From positions 434,001-498,000 of the forward strand of contig NZ_JADHZD010000001.1 of NCBI RefSeq assembly GCF_020102855.1: 64,000 nucleotides of DNA, written 5' to 3'. The DNA comes from Nocardioides lacusdianchii. GTDB lineage: Bacteria; Actinomycetota; Actinomycetes; Propionibacteriales; Nocardioidaceae. Numbering within the stretch: position 1 is the stretch's first letter; each line of letters begins with the position of its first letter. Below the pieces are notes generated by a model, which was not told where the DNA came from, did not search any database, and worked only from the letters and a program-made list of their open reading frames with translations. Both the position numbers and the translations under genes were made by a program. Positions 7,293 through 16,101 of this stretch are shown here, piece by piece.

Positions 7293-8603
7293 ATGATCCG
7301 CACCACCACCCTGACCACCGCCGCACTGCTGGGGCTCGCGCTCCTCGTCCCGACCGGCGCACAGGCCGCCGCCGACACGTGCCGGGGCCTGCCCGCCACG
7401 ATCGTCGGCGCCGACAACCAGCGCCTCGTCGGCACCGAGGGCCCGGACGTCATCGTCACCAACGGTGCGCAGTCCCTCACCGCGCTCGGCGGCAACGACA
7501 CCATCTGCGTGACCGGTACGCCGGTGACCGCGGGCCAGGCGATCATCGACATCGACGCGGGCGCGGGCGACGACTACGTCGAGGCGTCCGTCCAGGGCCG
7601 AGGCACCGCCACGACGCTGGGCGCCGGCGCGGACACGTTCATCTCCGGCAACGGCGCCGAGCACTCGGTGTACGCCGGCACCTCCCGCCTCGCCTCGAGC
7701 ACCGACATCGAGGCCGACAGCATCCGGATCACCCTCGGCAACGCGTCGGTCACCAGCGGCCAGCCCAACACCGAGAACCGCGACACCGTGGCGATCAACG
7801 ACGGGACCGTCGTGTGGAGCGGCCGTTCCAGCGGCCCCGGCCCCGTGACGGCCGCTGGTCGGGGCAACCTCGTCCTCGGCGGGATCACCGGATCCACGGT
7901 GATCGACGCCAGCCGGGGCGGCATCGGCTACGCCACCTCGGAGTCGACCTCGCTGGCCTTCACCGGGTTCACCGGGTTCACCTTCAGCGGCGGGACCGCC
8001 GGCGACACGCTGACCTTCCGCGGCACCGACGCCGACGAGCGCCTCGAGGTCTTCGCCCCCGACGGCGTCGAGCGCGACGTCACGATGGGCGGCGGGGACG
8101 ACTTCTACGGCACGAACGGCACCGGGACCCGCTCGTCGAAGGCGCGCGGCGGCACCGGACACGACGAGGTGCTCCTGGCCCTGCCCAAGTACGACGTCAC
8201 CGCCGACCTCGACGGCGGCCGCGCCGTCGCACGCAAGGGCCGCACCAAGAAGATCGTGAAGACGACCGGCTTCGAGGACCTCACCCTCACCGCCCGACGC
8301 GGCGTCGTCGACGGCACCCCTGCCAGCGAGCAGATCATCGTCGCCGCCTGCCGGGTCAACATCAGCGGCGACCGCGGCAAGGACTTCGTCGCGGCCACCG
8401 ACGAGCTCGACGACGTGTGGCCGGTGCGCGACTGCCGGCGCTACTCGGCCTACCTCAGCGGGGGGCGCGGCAAGGACATGCTCTTCGGCGGGCCCGGCAA
8501 CGACCGGCTGATCGGCGGTGCGGGCCGGGACACCCTCGACGGCGGCTCGGGTCGCGACGTGTGCCAGGGCGAGAAGCGCCGCGGCTGCGAGCGCAAGATC
8601 TGA
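7293..8603 (+). CDS. Secreted RTX-like calcium-binding repeat protein, copy 1
   Basis: The 436-residue protein starts MIRTTTLTTAALLGLALL and carries a Sec signal peptide with likely cleavage after AQA (about residue 26). The start is chosen because of this signal peptide and the GGGGGG run just before it. The mature protein opens with a module shared with the other two copies: ADTCRGLPATIVG, GTEGPDVIVT, and a GGNDTICVTG repeat. It ends with glycine/aspartate nonapeptide repeats (GGPGNDRLIGGAGRDTLDGG), the hemolysin-type calcium-binding parallel beta-roll. There is no type I secretion system nearby, and export should be by Sec. Role unknown; cell-surface or extracellular. Confidence 0.8.
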   Translation: MIRTTTLTTAALLGLALLVPTGAQAAADTCRGLPATIVGADNQRLVGTEGPDVIVTNGAQSLTALGGNDTICVTGTPVTAGQAIIDIDAGAGDDYVEASVQGRGTATTLGAGADTFISGNGAEHSVYAGTSRLASSTDIEADSIRITLGNASVTSGQPNTENRDTVAINDGTVVWSGRSSGPGPVTAAGRGNLVLGGITGSTVIDASRGGIGYATSESTSLAFTGFTGFTFSGGTAGDTLTFRGTDADERLEVFAPDGVERDVTMGGGDDFYGTNGTGTRSSKARGGTGHDEVLLALPKYDVTADLDGGRAVARKGRTKKIVKTTGFEDLTLTARRGVVDGTPASEQIIVAACRVNISGDRGKDFVAATDELDDVWPVRDCRRYSAYLSGGRGKDMLFGGPGNDRLIGGAGRDTLDGGSGRDVCQGEKRRGCERKI

Positions 8604-8623
8604 CGCCCGATACGGTGAGGGGG

Positions 8624-9490
8624 ATGAGCGACGAAGTCCCCGAGTCCCCCGCCACCGTCGACCGCGCGCGGTCCTTCGGCCCCGTCGCCGAGGCGTACGA
8701 CCGGGGTCGTCCGGGCTACCCCGCCGAGGCGGCCGCGTGGCTCGCCGGCGGGGAGGCCAAGGTCGTCCTCGAGCTCGCCGCGGGCACCGGCAAGCTGACC
8801 CGTCAGCTCGTCGACCAGGGCCACGCCGTCTTCGCCACCGAGCCCGACGAGGCGATGCTGGAGGTGCTGCGCGAGCGGGTGCCGGAGGTGAGCGCGAAGG
8901 TCGCGACGGCCGAGGAGATCCCGGCCAACGACCGCTCCGTCGACGTGGTCGTGGTCGCGCAGGCGTTCCACTGGTTCGACCACGAGGCGGCGCTGCCCGA
9001 GATCGCGCGCGTGCTCAAGCCGGGCGGCCACGTCGCGCTCGTGTGGAACAGCCGCGACGAGCGGATCCCGTGGGTGCGGCGGATGGGCGACATCCTCGGG
9101 CGCCAGGACCTCGACACGTCGTCGGCCGAGCAGCTCGTGCACAGCGACCTCTTCGGCTTCATGGAGGAGACGACCTTCAAGCACTGGCAGGAGATCGATC
9201 GCGAGTCGATCCTCGACATGGCCCGCTCGCGCTCGAGCTTCGCGGTGATGGACGAGGCCGAGCGCGAACGTCACCTCGCCGAGGTGCTCGCCTTCTACGA
9301 CGACTACGGCCGCGGCATGGACGGCATGCGGGTCCCCTACGTCACCCGCTGCTACCGCGCGGTGGTCGTGGACCGCGACGAGCCGCCGGCCCACCCGGAC
9401 GGCACTGACGGTCCCGACGACGAGCAGCCCAACGGTCCCGTCGTGAGCGACGGGACCGACACCGACATGCTCCTCATCGACTTCCGCTGA
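8624..9490 (+). CDS. Class I SAM-dependent methyltransferase
   Basis: The 288-residue protein has a Rossmann-like methyltransferase domain. Motif I is LELAAGTGKLTRQL (about residues 44-57), an acidic residue that can bind the ribose lies in ATEPDEAML, and there is a post-motif VVVAQAFHWFD stretch (about 105-115) and a LKPGGHVALVWNS motif. This is the Methyltransf_11/UbiE-like group with the FHWFD signature of trans-aconitate-type enzymes; the substrate is unknown. The last 40 residues are polar and repetitive in Asp/Pro/Gly. TACGGT ends seven bases before the ATG (leaderless mRNA likely). It sits between two RTX-like genes but shares no obvious function with them. Confidence 0.85.
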   Translation: MSDEVPESPATVDRARSFGPVAEAYDRGRPGYPAEAAAWLAGGEAKVVLELAAGTGKLTRQLVDQGHAVFATEPDEAMLEVLRERVPEVSAKVATAEEIPANDRSVDVVVVAQAFHWFDHEAALPEIARVLKPGGHVALVWNSRDERIPWVRRMGDILGRQDLDTSSAEQLVHSDLFGFMEETTFKHWQEIDRESILDMARSRSSFAVMDEAERERHLAEVLAFYDDYGRGMDGMRVPYVTRCYRAVVVDRDEPPAHPDGTDGPDDEQPNGPVVSDGTDTDMLLIDFR

Positions 9491-9495
9491 GTCCG

Positions 9496-9520
9496 CAACC
9501 TTCGGGGCCGCACGCGCATC
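9496..9520 (+). promoter_or_regulatory. Putative ECF-type promoter of second RTX-like gene (CAACC-N16-CATC)
   Basis: The same CAACCTTCGG 10-mer found upstream of RTX copy 1 occurs at 9496-9505. CATC lies 16 bases after CAACC, the same spacing as CGTC in the first copy. The rest of the two upstream regions differs, so the conserved bases look functional. The sigma factor is unknown; an ECF gene lies at 62.6 kb, but no link is shown. Confidence 0.35.
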
Positions 9521-9558
9521 ACACGTCCGCAAGCACGACGACGAACTCGGGGGATCCC

Positions 9559-11031
9559 ATGCGACGTACGACGCCACTGACCACTGCCGCGCTGCTCGGC
9601 CTGGCCCTGCTCACGCCGGCGACCGCGGCCACCGCCGCGGGCGAGACCTGCCGCGGCGAGGCGGCCACCATCGTCGGGACGGGGCCCACCGTGACCGGCA
9701 CCGAGGGTCGCGACGTCATCGTGACCGCATCGGCCGGCGTGGTCGAAGCGCTCGGTGGCGACGACCTCGTCTGCGTGACCGGCCCGGGCGGCAGCTCCAA
9801 CCTGCTGTCCGTCGACGCCGGCAACGGCGACGACGTGGTCGACACCACCGCCCTCGCGGCGGGGTTCTACGTCAGCACCGTCCTGGGCGGCGGCGTCGAC
9901 ACGTTCGCCGGTGGCCCGGCCTCCGACACGGTCTACGCCGGTGAGAAGGCGATCACCAGCAACGGCGGCTACTCCCACGGCGCCGACACCGAGAAGGACA
10001 CGATCGAGACCGGCGAGGGCGACGACACCGCGTGGACCGGCGCTGCCGGCACCCCGAACCGCGACGTGGTCCGCCTCGGCGTCGGCACCGACCGGCTCTA
10101 CCTCGGCGCCGCCAACGCCACGTCCGACGCGGTCCTCGACGGCGGCGAGGGCCTCGACGGCCTCCGCCTCACCGGCGGGTCGGGCGACCTCACCCTCGAC
10201 ATGGCAGCGGGCACCTTCACCTCCCCGCAGGGCACGGCCGCCTTCACGGCGTTCGACTTCACCAGTCTCGAGGTCGGGACCGGCACGGTCACCTACCGCG
10301 GCACCGAGGGCGACGACGACGTGGAGCTGCGGCCCACCGACGGCGTACCCACGCTCGACGTGACCGCTGGTGGTGGCGACGACGACGTCACCATCGAGCC
10401 CGCCACCGCGATCGGGACCGGCAGCCGCATCGACACCGGCGCGGGCACCGACTACCTCGTCGCGGCGACCGACACCGGCCGCCTGTCCCTCGACCTGGCG
10501 ACGCAGCGCTTCGGTGTCGGCGGGGTCGACGCGGTCGCCGTCGGGCTGGAGGACGCCTTCCTGATGGCGCCCGAGGTCGTGATGAACGGCGACGACGGCG
10601 ACAACGAGCTCCGGTGGAACGGCTGCGACGCCACGCTGCGCGGCGGCCTGGGCGACGACTACCTCGGCTGGCAGTTCGACGGGATCTTCGAGTCCTACAA
10701 GTTCGACTGCACCGGCGAGGTCTCGATGAACGCCGGTGACGGCCGCGACACCCTGCGCGGATCGAACAAGGGCGACCTGCTCATCGGCGGTCGCGGGCAC
10801 GACACGATCGAGGGACGCGGCGGCGACGACCGGGTCCGCGGCAGCCGCGGCAACGACGAGGTCGACGGCGGCGAGGGCCGCGACAAGGTCAGCGGTGGAG
10901 CCGGCAACGACGTGCTCAAGGGCCGTGCGGCCGACGACGTGCTGTTCGGCGGCCCCGGTCGCGACCGGGTCGACGGCAGCAACGGCCGCGACCGCTGCGT
11001 CGCCGAGCGGAAGACGCGGTGCGAGCGATGA
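9559..11031 (+). CDS. Secreted RTX-like calcium-binding repeat protein, copy 2
   Basis: This 490-residue paralogue of the preceding RTX-like protein starts MRRTTPLTTAALLGLALL, with a Sec signal peptide ending near ATAA. The N-terminal module (GETCRGEAATIVG, GTEGRDVIVT, GGDDLVCVTG) matches copies 1 and 3. A mid-region follows with dispersed GDGDD/GGGDD motifs. The C-terminal block at about 395-480 has regular GGxGxDxUx repeats (GGRGHDTIEGRGGDDRVRGS and onward), the clearest calcium-binding beta-roll of the three. It ends CVAERKTRCER, a Cys pair shared with copy 3. It overlaps the next copy by ATGA, so copies 2 and 3 are co-translated. Confidence 0.82.
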   Translation: MRRTTPLTTAALLGLALLTPATAATAAGETCRGEAATIVGTGPTVTGTEGRDVIVTASAGVVEALGGDDLVCVTGPGGSSNLLSVDAGNGDDVVDTTALAAGFYVSTVLGGGVDTFAGGPASDTVYAGEKAITSNGGYSHGADTEKDTIETGEGDDTAWTGAAGTPNRDVVRLGVGTDRLYLGAANATSDAVLDGGEGLDGLRLTGGSGDLTLDMAAGTFTSPQGTAAFTAFDFTSLEVGTGTVTYRGTEGDDDVELRPTDGVPTLDVTAGGGDDDVTIEPATAIGTGSRIDTGAGTDYLVAATDTGRLSLDLATQRFGVGGVDAVAVGLEDAFLMAPEVVMNGDDGDNELRWNGCDATLRGGLGDDYLGWQFDGIFESYKFDCTGEVSMNAGDGRDTLRGSNKGDLLIGGRGHDTIEGRGGDDRVRGSRGNDEVDGGEGRDKVSGGAGNDVLKGRAADDVLFGGPGRDRVDGSNGRDRCVAERKTRCER

Positions 11032-12302
11032 GGCGTACGACCTCCCTGACCGCCGCAGCACTGGTCTGCCTGACCGCCCCGGGGCTGGCCCTGCTCGGCC
11101 CGACCGCGGCCAGCGGCGCAGCCGAGACCTGCCAGGGCAGGACCGCGACGATCGTCGGGTCCGGGCACAGCATCCAGGGCACCGAGGGCCCGGACGTCAT
11201 CGTCACGAACGGTGCCCGGTCGGTCTACGCCAAGGGCGGCGACGACCTCGTCTGCGTCACCGGCCGCTTCCTCGGCAAGTACTACCCCGTGGACGTCCGC
11301 GCCGGCGACGGCAACGACGTGGTCGACGCCAGCGGGGCGGGGCGGCAGCCGGTCCACGCGTCCTTCGGCTCCGGCGCCGACACCTTCGTCGGCGGAGGCG
11401 GCGACGACGCCGTCGAGCTCGACTACCCCGACGCCGCGGGCGGTGTCGACACCGTCGACGGGCGGGGCGGCTCCGACACCATCAGCCTCCAGACCGGCCC
11501 CGGCGACGTGGTCGTCGACAACGCGATCGGGCACTTCACCTCCGGCAGCGAGGTCCGCGCCACGTGGACGAAGGTCGAGGGCTTCGGGATCCACCAGTCC
11601 GCCGGGTCCCAGCGGATGACCTTCGTCGGCACCGCCGCCGACGAGTCGGTCTCCACCTCATCGGTGGACGACGCCGTCCTCGACGTGACTTTGGGACGCG
11701 GTGACGACCGCTGGTCCAGCGCGACCGCGCTCACGCCGACGAGCCGCCTCGTCGGTGGTCCTGGCCGCGACAGCATCTACATGGCGTCCGTGGAGGCCGG
11801 CATCGACCTCGACATGCCTGCCGGCACGATGGCCGTCGCCGCACCTGCGGCGTACGTCGTGACGGCCTCGGACTTCGAGGACGCCGACCTCTTCGCGCCG
11901 AACGTCACCGTGCGCGGCACCGACGGTCCCAACGACATCGGCCTCACGGCCTGCGCCGGCGTCGTACGCCTCGGCGGCGGCAACGACTCGGTGCGCCGGC
12001 AGTACGACTCCAGCTACGAGACCGACATCCGCTGCGCCGAGACGCTCACCGCCAACGGCGGTTCCGGCGACGACAAGCTCTCCGGCACGCGCGGGGACGA
12101 CACGTTGAAGGGTGGCGCGGGCAAGGACGTGCTGAAGGGCGGCTTCGGCGACGACCGCCTCGTCGGCGGGGGCGGGGACGACCGGCTGGTCGGCCAGGCC
12201 GACAAGGACGTGCTGCGCGGCGGCAAGGGGCGCGACACCGCCGACGGCGGCACCGGGCGCGACCAGTGCGCGGCCGAGCGCAAGCAGCGCTGCGAGCGCT
12301 GA
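11028..12302 (+). CDS. Secreted RTX-like calcium-binding repeat protein, copy 3
   Basis: The 424-residue paralogue starts at the ATG overlapping the stop of copy 2; a GTG nine bases upstream is also open. The signal peptide MRRTTSLTAAALVCLTAP is followed by the shared N-terminal module (AETCQGRTATIVG, GTEGPDVIVT, GGDDLVCVTG). RTX nonapeptides occupy about residues 345-415 (GGAGKDVLKGGFGDDRLVGG). It ends CAAERKQRCER, nearly the same tail as copy 2. Predicted to be extracellular and calcium-stabilised. The three copies presumably arose by duplication, with divergence concentrated in the middle. Confidence 0.82.
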   Translation: MRRTTSLTAAALVCLTAPGLALLGPTAASGAAETCQGRTATIVGSGHSIQGTEGPDVIVTNGARSVYAKGGDDLVCVTGRFLGKYYPVDVRAGDGNDVVDASGAGRQPVHASFGSGADTFVGGGGDDAVELDYPDAAGGVDTVDGRGGSDTISLQTGPGDVVVDNAIGHFTSGSEVRATWTKVEGFGIHQSAGSQRMTFVGTAADESVSTSSVDDAVLDVTLGRGDDRWSSATALTPTSRLVGGPGRDSIYMASVEAGIDLDMPAGTMAVAAPAAYVVTASDFEDADLFAPNVTVRGTDGPNDIGLTACAGVVRLGGGNDSVRRQYDSSYETDIRCAETLTANGGSGDDKLSGTRGDDTLKGGAGKDVLKGGFGDDRLVGGGGDDRLVGQADKDVLRGGKGRDTADGGTGRDQCAAERKQRCER

Positions 12303-12329
12303 GGCCCGTCCGCGACTAGGGTCGCGGAC

Positions 12330-13460
12330 GTGGCGAGGTGGAAGTGGCGGCGTACGTCGCTGGGCGGCGAGGCCGACCGCGCGGCCTTCCGCGCCCTCCA
12401 CAACGCCTCGCTCGCCAGCCCCGCGCTGCGGGAGGGCCTGACCACCGCCAGCGCGGAGAAGTCGGTCGGCCACCTTCGGGCGCTGCTCGGCACCCCGGCC
12501 GCCGGGCTCGGCGACACCAGCGGGCTGCTGGGGTGGGACGGCCTCGGCGGCCACCACCGCAGCCAGCTCGCCGCCACGATCAGCCAGGTCGCGGAGACCG
12601 GGCGGACGATGATCGTCGACGAGCGCACGCTCGTGTGTGACGACGGAGCCTGCCAGGTGCGGCAGGCGATCGTGAGCCCGCTGGTCGTCGAGGACACCCT
12701 CGTCGGCGCGCTCGTGGTCGGCGCCCCGCACACCACCGGCGGGCTCGTGCGCGCGGCCGACGAGGTGGCGTCGTGGGTGAGCGGGCAGCTCGAGCTGGCC
12801 GAGCTCGACCTCTCGCGCAACCGGCTGATGGAGGCCGAGGTGCGCGCGCTGCGGGCCCAGATCAGCCCGCACTTCATCTACAACTCGCTCGGCGCGATCG
12901 CCAGCTTCGTGCGTACGGATCCCGACCGCGCCCGCGAGCTGCTGCTGGAGTTCGCCGACTTCACCCGTTACTCCTTCCGCCGCCACGGGGAGTACACGAC
13001 GCTCGCCGAGGAGCTTCGCTCCGTCGAGCGCTACCTCCTCCTCGAGCAGGCCCGCTTCGGCGAGCGGCTCCAGGTGCGGCTCAAGATCGCGCCGGAGGTG
13101 CTGCCGGTGGCGGTGCCGTTCCTGTGCATCCAGCCGCTGGTGGAGAACGCCGTACGCCACGGGCTGGAGGCCAGCGCCGACAAGGAGGACGGCGTCGGCC
13201 GGCTCTCCATCACCGCGCGCGACCTCGACCAGGAGTGCGTCATCGAGGTCGAGGACGACGGCACCGGCGAGGACCCCGAGCGGGTGCGGCAGGCACTGGC
13301 CGGCGACGCCTCGATGGACTCGGTCGGTCTGGGCAATGTGGATGCGAGGCTGCGCAACGCCTACGGCGACGACTACGGTCTGGTCGTCGAGACCGCACCC
13401 GGCGCCGGCACGAAGGTCATCGTGCGGGTGCCCAAGTTCGCCCCGGGAGTCCAGGTATGA
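12330..13460 (+). CDS. Soluble LytS-like sensor histidine kinase
   Basis: This 376-residue kinase belongs to the LytS/YpdA His_kinase family. The phospho-acceptor His181 is in ISPHFIYNSL, the N box is PLVENAVRHGLE (about 268-279) and the G region is VEDDGTGE. The N-terminal 150 residues look like a GAF-type sensor domain with a cysteine pair (VCDDGAC at about 102-108). There is no transmembrane segment, unlike LytS or BtsS, so it should sense a cytoplasmic signal. TAGGGT ends seven bases before the GTG start (leaderless likely). It overlaps the response-regulator gene by four bases. Confidence 0.88.
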   Translation: MARWKWRRTSLGGEADRAAFRALHNASLASPALREGLTTASAEKSVGHLRALLGTPAAGLGDTSGLLGWDGLGGHHRSQLAATISQVAETGRTMIVDERTLVCDDGACQVRQAIVSPLVVEDTLVGALVVGAPHTTGGLVRAADEVASWVSGQLELAELDLSRNRLMEAEVRALRAQISPHFIYNSLGAIASFVRTDPDRARELLLEFADFTRYSFRRHGEYTTLAEELRSVERYLLLEQARFGERLQVRLKIAPEVLPVAVPFLCIQPLVENAVRHGLEASADKEDGVGRLSITARDLDQECVIEVEDDGTGEDPERVRQALAGDASMDSVGLGNVDARLRNAYGDDYGLVVETAPGAGTKVIVRVPKFAPGVQV

Positions 13461-14179
13461 CGCCACCGCTGAAGGTGCTCGTCATCGACGACGAGCGCCC
13501 CGCCCTCGACGAGCTGACCTTCCTGCTCGGCCGCGACCCGCGCATCGGCGAGGTCCGCGGCACCGACTCCGCCACCGAGGCGCTGCGGGTGCTGCAGGCC
13601 GAGGAGGTCGACGCGGTCTTCCTCGACATCCAGATGCCCGGGCTGACCGGACTCGACCTGGCCCAGGTGCTGTCGCGCTTCAAGGCCCCGCCGCCGGTGG
13701 TCTTCGTGACCGCCCACGAGGAGCACGCGGTCGCGGCCTTCGAGCTGCGCGCGGTCGACTACGTCCTCAAGCCGGTGCGCGAGGAGCGCCTCGCCGAGGC
13801 CGTACGCCGCGTGGTGGAGGCCGGCGCCCCGGTGCCGTCCGGCGACGTGCAGATCCCCGTCGAGCGCGGCGGCGTCACCCGCTTCATCAACCGCTCCGAG
13901 ATCACCCACGTCGAGGCGCAGGGCGACTATGCCCGGCTGCACACCGCCGAGGGCTCGCACCTGGTGCGCACTCCCCTGTCGTCTCTCGCCGAGCAGTGGG
14001 CGCCGGCCGGCTTCGTGCGGATCCACCGCTCGGTGCTGGTCGCGCTCCCCCACGTCGAGGAGGTGCGCAGCGAGGGCGGTCGGGTCAGCGTGGTGGTCGG
14101 CGGGATCGAGCTGCCGGTGAGCCGGCGCCACACCCGCGAGCTGCGATCCGTCCTGACGAAGCGGGAGCCGCTCGCGTGA
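13457..14179 (+). CDS. LytTR-type response regulator
   Basis: The 240-residue protein has a receiver domain (about 5-120; acidic pair Asp11-Asp12, phospho-acceptor Asp57 in FLDIQMPG, Lys in YVLKPV) and a C-terminal LytTR DNA-binding domain (about 135-235; motifs FINRSEITHVEAQGDYA and RIHRSVLV). It forms a two-component pair with the upstream kinase. The next two genes, a small membrane protein and a solute symporter, overlap or follow closely. Control of that transporter is therefore its most likely job, by analogy with the BtsSR and YpdAB systems that respond to pyruvate. Confidence 0.92.
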   Translation: MTPPLKVLVIDDERPALDELTFLLGRDPRIGEVRGTDSATEALRVLQAEEVDAVFLDIQMPGLTGLDLAQVLSRFKAPPPVVFVTAHEEHAVAAFELRAVDYVLKPVREERLAEAVRRVVEAGAPVPSGDVQIPVERGGVTRFINRSEITHVEAQGDYARLHTAEGSHLVRTPLSSLAEQWAPAGFVRIHRSVLVALPHVEEVRSEGGRVSVVVGGIELPVSRRHTRELRSVLTKREPLA

Positions 14180-14568
14180 GCGACCAGCCGCCGCCACGGG
14201 TCCGGGTCACCGGCCCGCCGCGGCGGCGCGCGTCCGGCGTACGGTCCGCCGGGACACGCGAGATCGACGCCGAGACCGCCCTGGGCGAGGTCTTCATGCG
14301 CTCGCTGCTGCGCGAGCAGCTCCTCCTGGCGCTGCGGGTGCTGGCGGCGCTGGCGCTCACCCTCGGGCTGCTGCCGCTGGCCTTCCACCTCTTTCCCGCG
14401 CTCGGCGACGTGCGCGTGGGGCCGTTCCCGCTGGCGTGGCTGCTGCTCGGGGCGCTGACCTACCCGTGGCTGGTGCTGCTGGGCTGGCTCTACATCCGCC
14501 GCTCCGAGGCCAACGAGCGCGACTTCGCCGACCTGGTCGGATCGGTCCTGCCGGAGGAGCCACGGTGA
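14176..14568 (+). CDS. Small two-TM membrane protein, partner of sodium:solute symporter
   Basis: The 130-residue protein has a disordered, Pro/Arg-rich N-terminus (about 1-40) and two TM helices (about 48-72 and 83-106) with a short charged tail. It fits the DUF485/DUF4212-like small subunit that often precedes acetate-type symporters, but the similarity is architectural rather than by a clear motif. It overlaps the response regulator by GTGA and ends seven bases before the symporter start. It is therefore probably a small accessory subunit of that transporter. Confidence 0.6.
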   Translation: MSDQPPPRVRVTGPPRRRASGVRSAGTREIDAETALGEVFMRSLLREQLLLALRVLAALALTLGLLPLAFHLFPALGDVRVGPFPLAWLLLGALTYPWLVLLGWLYIRRSEANERDFADLVGSVLPEEPR

Positions 14569-14575
14569 GGGCCTC

Positions 14576-16087
14576 GTGAACGCCGACGTCGTCCCCGGCG
14601 TCGTCGCGGTCATCCTGGTCTCGGTCGCGACGCTGGCGATCGGCACGTGGGGGCTGCGGATCTCGCGCACCACGAGCGACTTCCTCGTCGCCTCGCGCAC
14701 GGTGCGGCCGCGGCTCAACGCGAGCGCAATCGGTGGGGAGTACCTCTCGGCCGCGTCCTTCCTCGGCGTCGCCGGGCTGCTGCTGACCTTCGGCGCGGAG
14801 ATGCTCTGGTATCCCGTCGGCTGGACCGCGGGCTACCTCGTCCTGCTGGTGCTCGTCGCCGCCCCGCTGCGGCGCTCGGGGGCCTACACGCTGCCCGACT
14901 TCGCCGAGGCGCGGCTGGGCTCGCGCGGGGTGCGCAAGCTCTGCTCGGTGCTGGTCGTCGGCATCGGCTGGCTCTACCTCCTGCCGCAGTTCCAGGGCGC
15001 CGGCGTGACGCTGCGCTCCACGATCGGGGCGCCGCCGTGGGCGGGGTCGCTGGTCGTCGCGCTCGTGGTGCTCGCGTCGGTGAGCCCGGGCGGGATGCGC
15101 TCGATCACCTTCGTGCAGGCCTTCCAGTTCTGGCTGAAGCTGACCGCGCTGCTCGTCCCCGTCTTCGTCCTGCTGGCGGTCTGGGCGGCCGACGGCGCGC
15201 CGGACCCGACCACCACCGCAGCCTCGTCGTGGTCGACCCCGCTGGCCTCGGGCGGTGGTGTCGGGCTCTACACGACGTACTCCCTCATCGTCGCGACCTT
15301 CCTCGGCACGATGGGCCTGCCGCACGTGGTCGTGCGGTTCTACACCAACCCCGACGGCCGGGCCGCGCGTCGTACGACCCTTGCGGTGCTGGTGCTGCTG
15401 GGCGTCTTCTACGTCCTGCCCCCGCTGTACGCCGCCCTGGGCCGGATCTACGCCCCCGACCTGATCGACGGCCGGTCCGACGTGCTCGTGCTCGAGCTGC
15501 CGTCGCTGATGGTGGGCGGGCTACTGGGCGCCGTGCTCACCGGGCTGGTCACCGCGGGCGCCTTCGCGGCCTTCCTGTCGACCAGCTCGGGGCTGACGAT
15601 CGCGGTCGCGGGCGTGCTGTCGCAGGACGTGACCGGGCGGCGGTGGGGCTCCTACCGCCTCGGCGGCGTCGCGTCGTTCCGCGTCGCCGCGGCCATCGCG
15701 GTGGTGGTGCCGCTGCTGATGTCGCTGCCTGCGCAGGACGTCGCGGTGGCGCGGACCGTCGGCCTGGCCTTCGCCGTGACCGCCTCGACCTTCGCTCCCC
15801 TGCTGATGCTGGGGATCTGGTGGCGGGGGTTGACTCCGGCCGGTGCCGTGGCGGGGCTGCTCGTGGGCGGGCTGGGGTCCGGAGCTGCTGTCGCCTGGAC
15901 CTTGGCGACCTCGTCGTCGTCGGGCTGGGCTGCTGCGCTGCTCGGGCAGCCGGCTGCGTGGTCGGTGCCGGCGTCGCTCGCCACGATGGTCGTCGTCTCC
16001 AAGCTGACCGCTGCGTCGGTGCCTGCGCACGCCGGACGGTTCATGGTGCGGCTCCACACGCCCGAGGCCGTCGACCTCCAGCGCTGA
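14576..16087 (+). CDS. Sodium:solute symporter (acetate/pyruvate-type)
   Basis: This 503-residue SSS-family transporter has about 13 TM helices. Family signatures include FLVASRTVRP, the ASAIGGEYLSAASFLGVAG segment in TM2-3, and MGLPHVVVRFYTNPDGRAAR, which is typical of the ActP/MctC branch for acetate, propionate and pyruvate. It is the second symporter of this type in the window; the other (at 43.8 kb) is next to acs. Being coupled to a LytS/LytTR system suggests it serves a regulated substrate such as pyruvate or another short-chain acid. The GTG start follows the small-subunit gene by seven bases. Confidence 0.85.
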   Translation: MNADVVPGVVAVILVSVATLAIGTWGLRISRTTSDFLVASRTVRPRLNASAIGGEYLSAASFLGVAGLLLTFGAEMLWYPVGWTAGYLVLLVLVAAPLRRSGAYTLPDFAEARLGSRGVRKLCSVLVVGIGWLYLLPQFQGAGVTLRSTIGAPPWAGSLVVALVVLASVSPGGMRSITFVQAFQFWLKLTALLVPVFVLLAVWAADGAPDPTTTAASSWSTPLASGGGVGLYTTYSLIVATFLGTMGLPHVVVRFYTNPDGRAARRTTLAVLVLLGVFYVLPPLYAALGRIYAPDLIDGRSDVLVLELPSLMVGGLLGAVLTGLVTAGAFAAFLSTSSGLTIAVAGVLSQDVTGRRWGSYRLGGVASFRVAAAIAVVVPLLMSLPAQDVAVARTVGLAFAVTASTFAPLLMLGIWWRGLTPAGAVAGLLVGGLGSGAAVAWTLATSSSSGWAAALLGQPAAWSVPASLATMVVVSKLTAASVPAHAGRFMVRLHTPEAVDLQR

Positions 16088-16101
16088 TTCGTCGCACTCC
16101 C

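Noticed and set aside
9352..11061. 569-codon minus-strand frame opposite RTX copy 2
   Set aside because: Repetitive Val/Ala/Asp composition mirrors the RTX repeats on the other strand; no start signal or domain.
7293..12302. RTX proteins considered as a type I-secreted toxin operon
   Set aside because: Each has an N-terminal Sec signal peptide, and there are no HlyB/HlyD/TolC or acyltransferase genes nearby.
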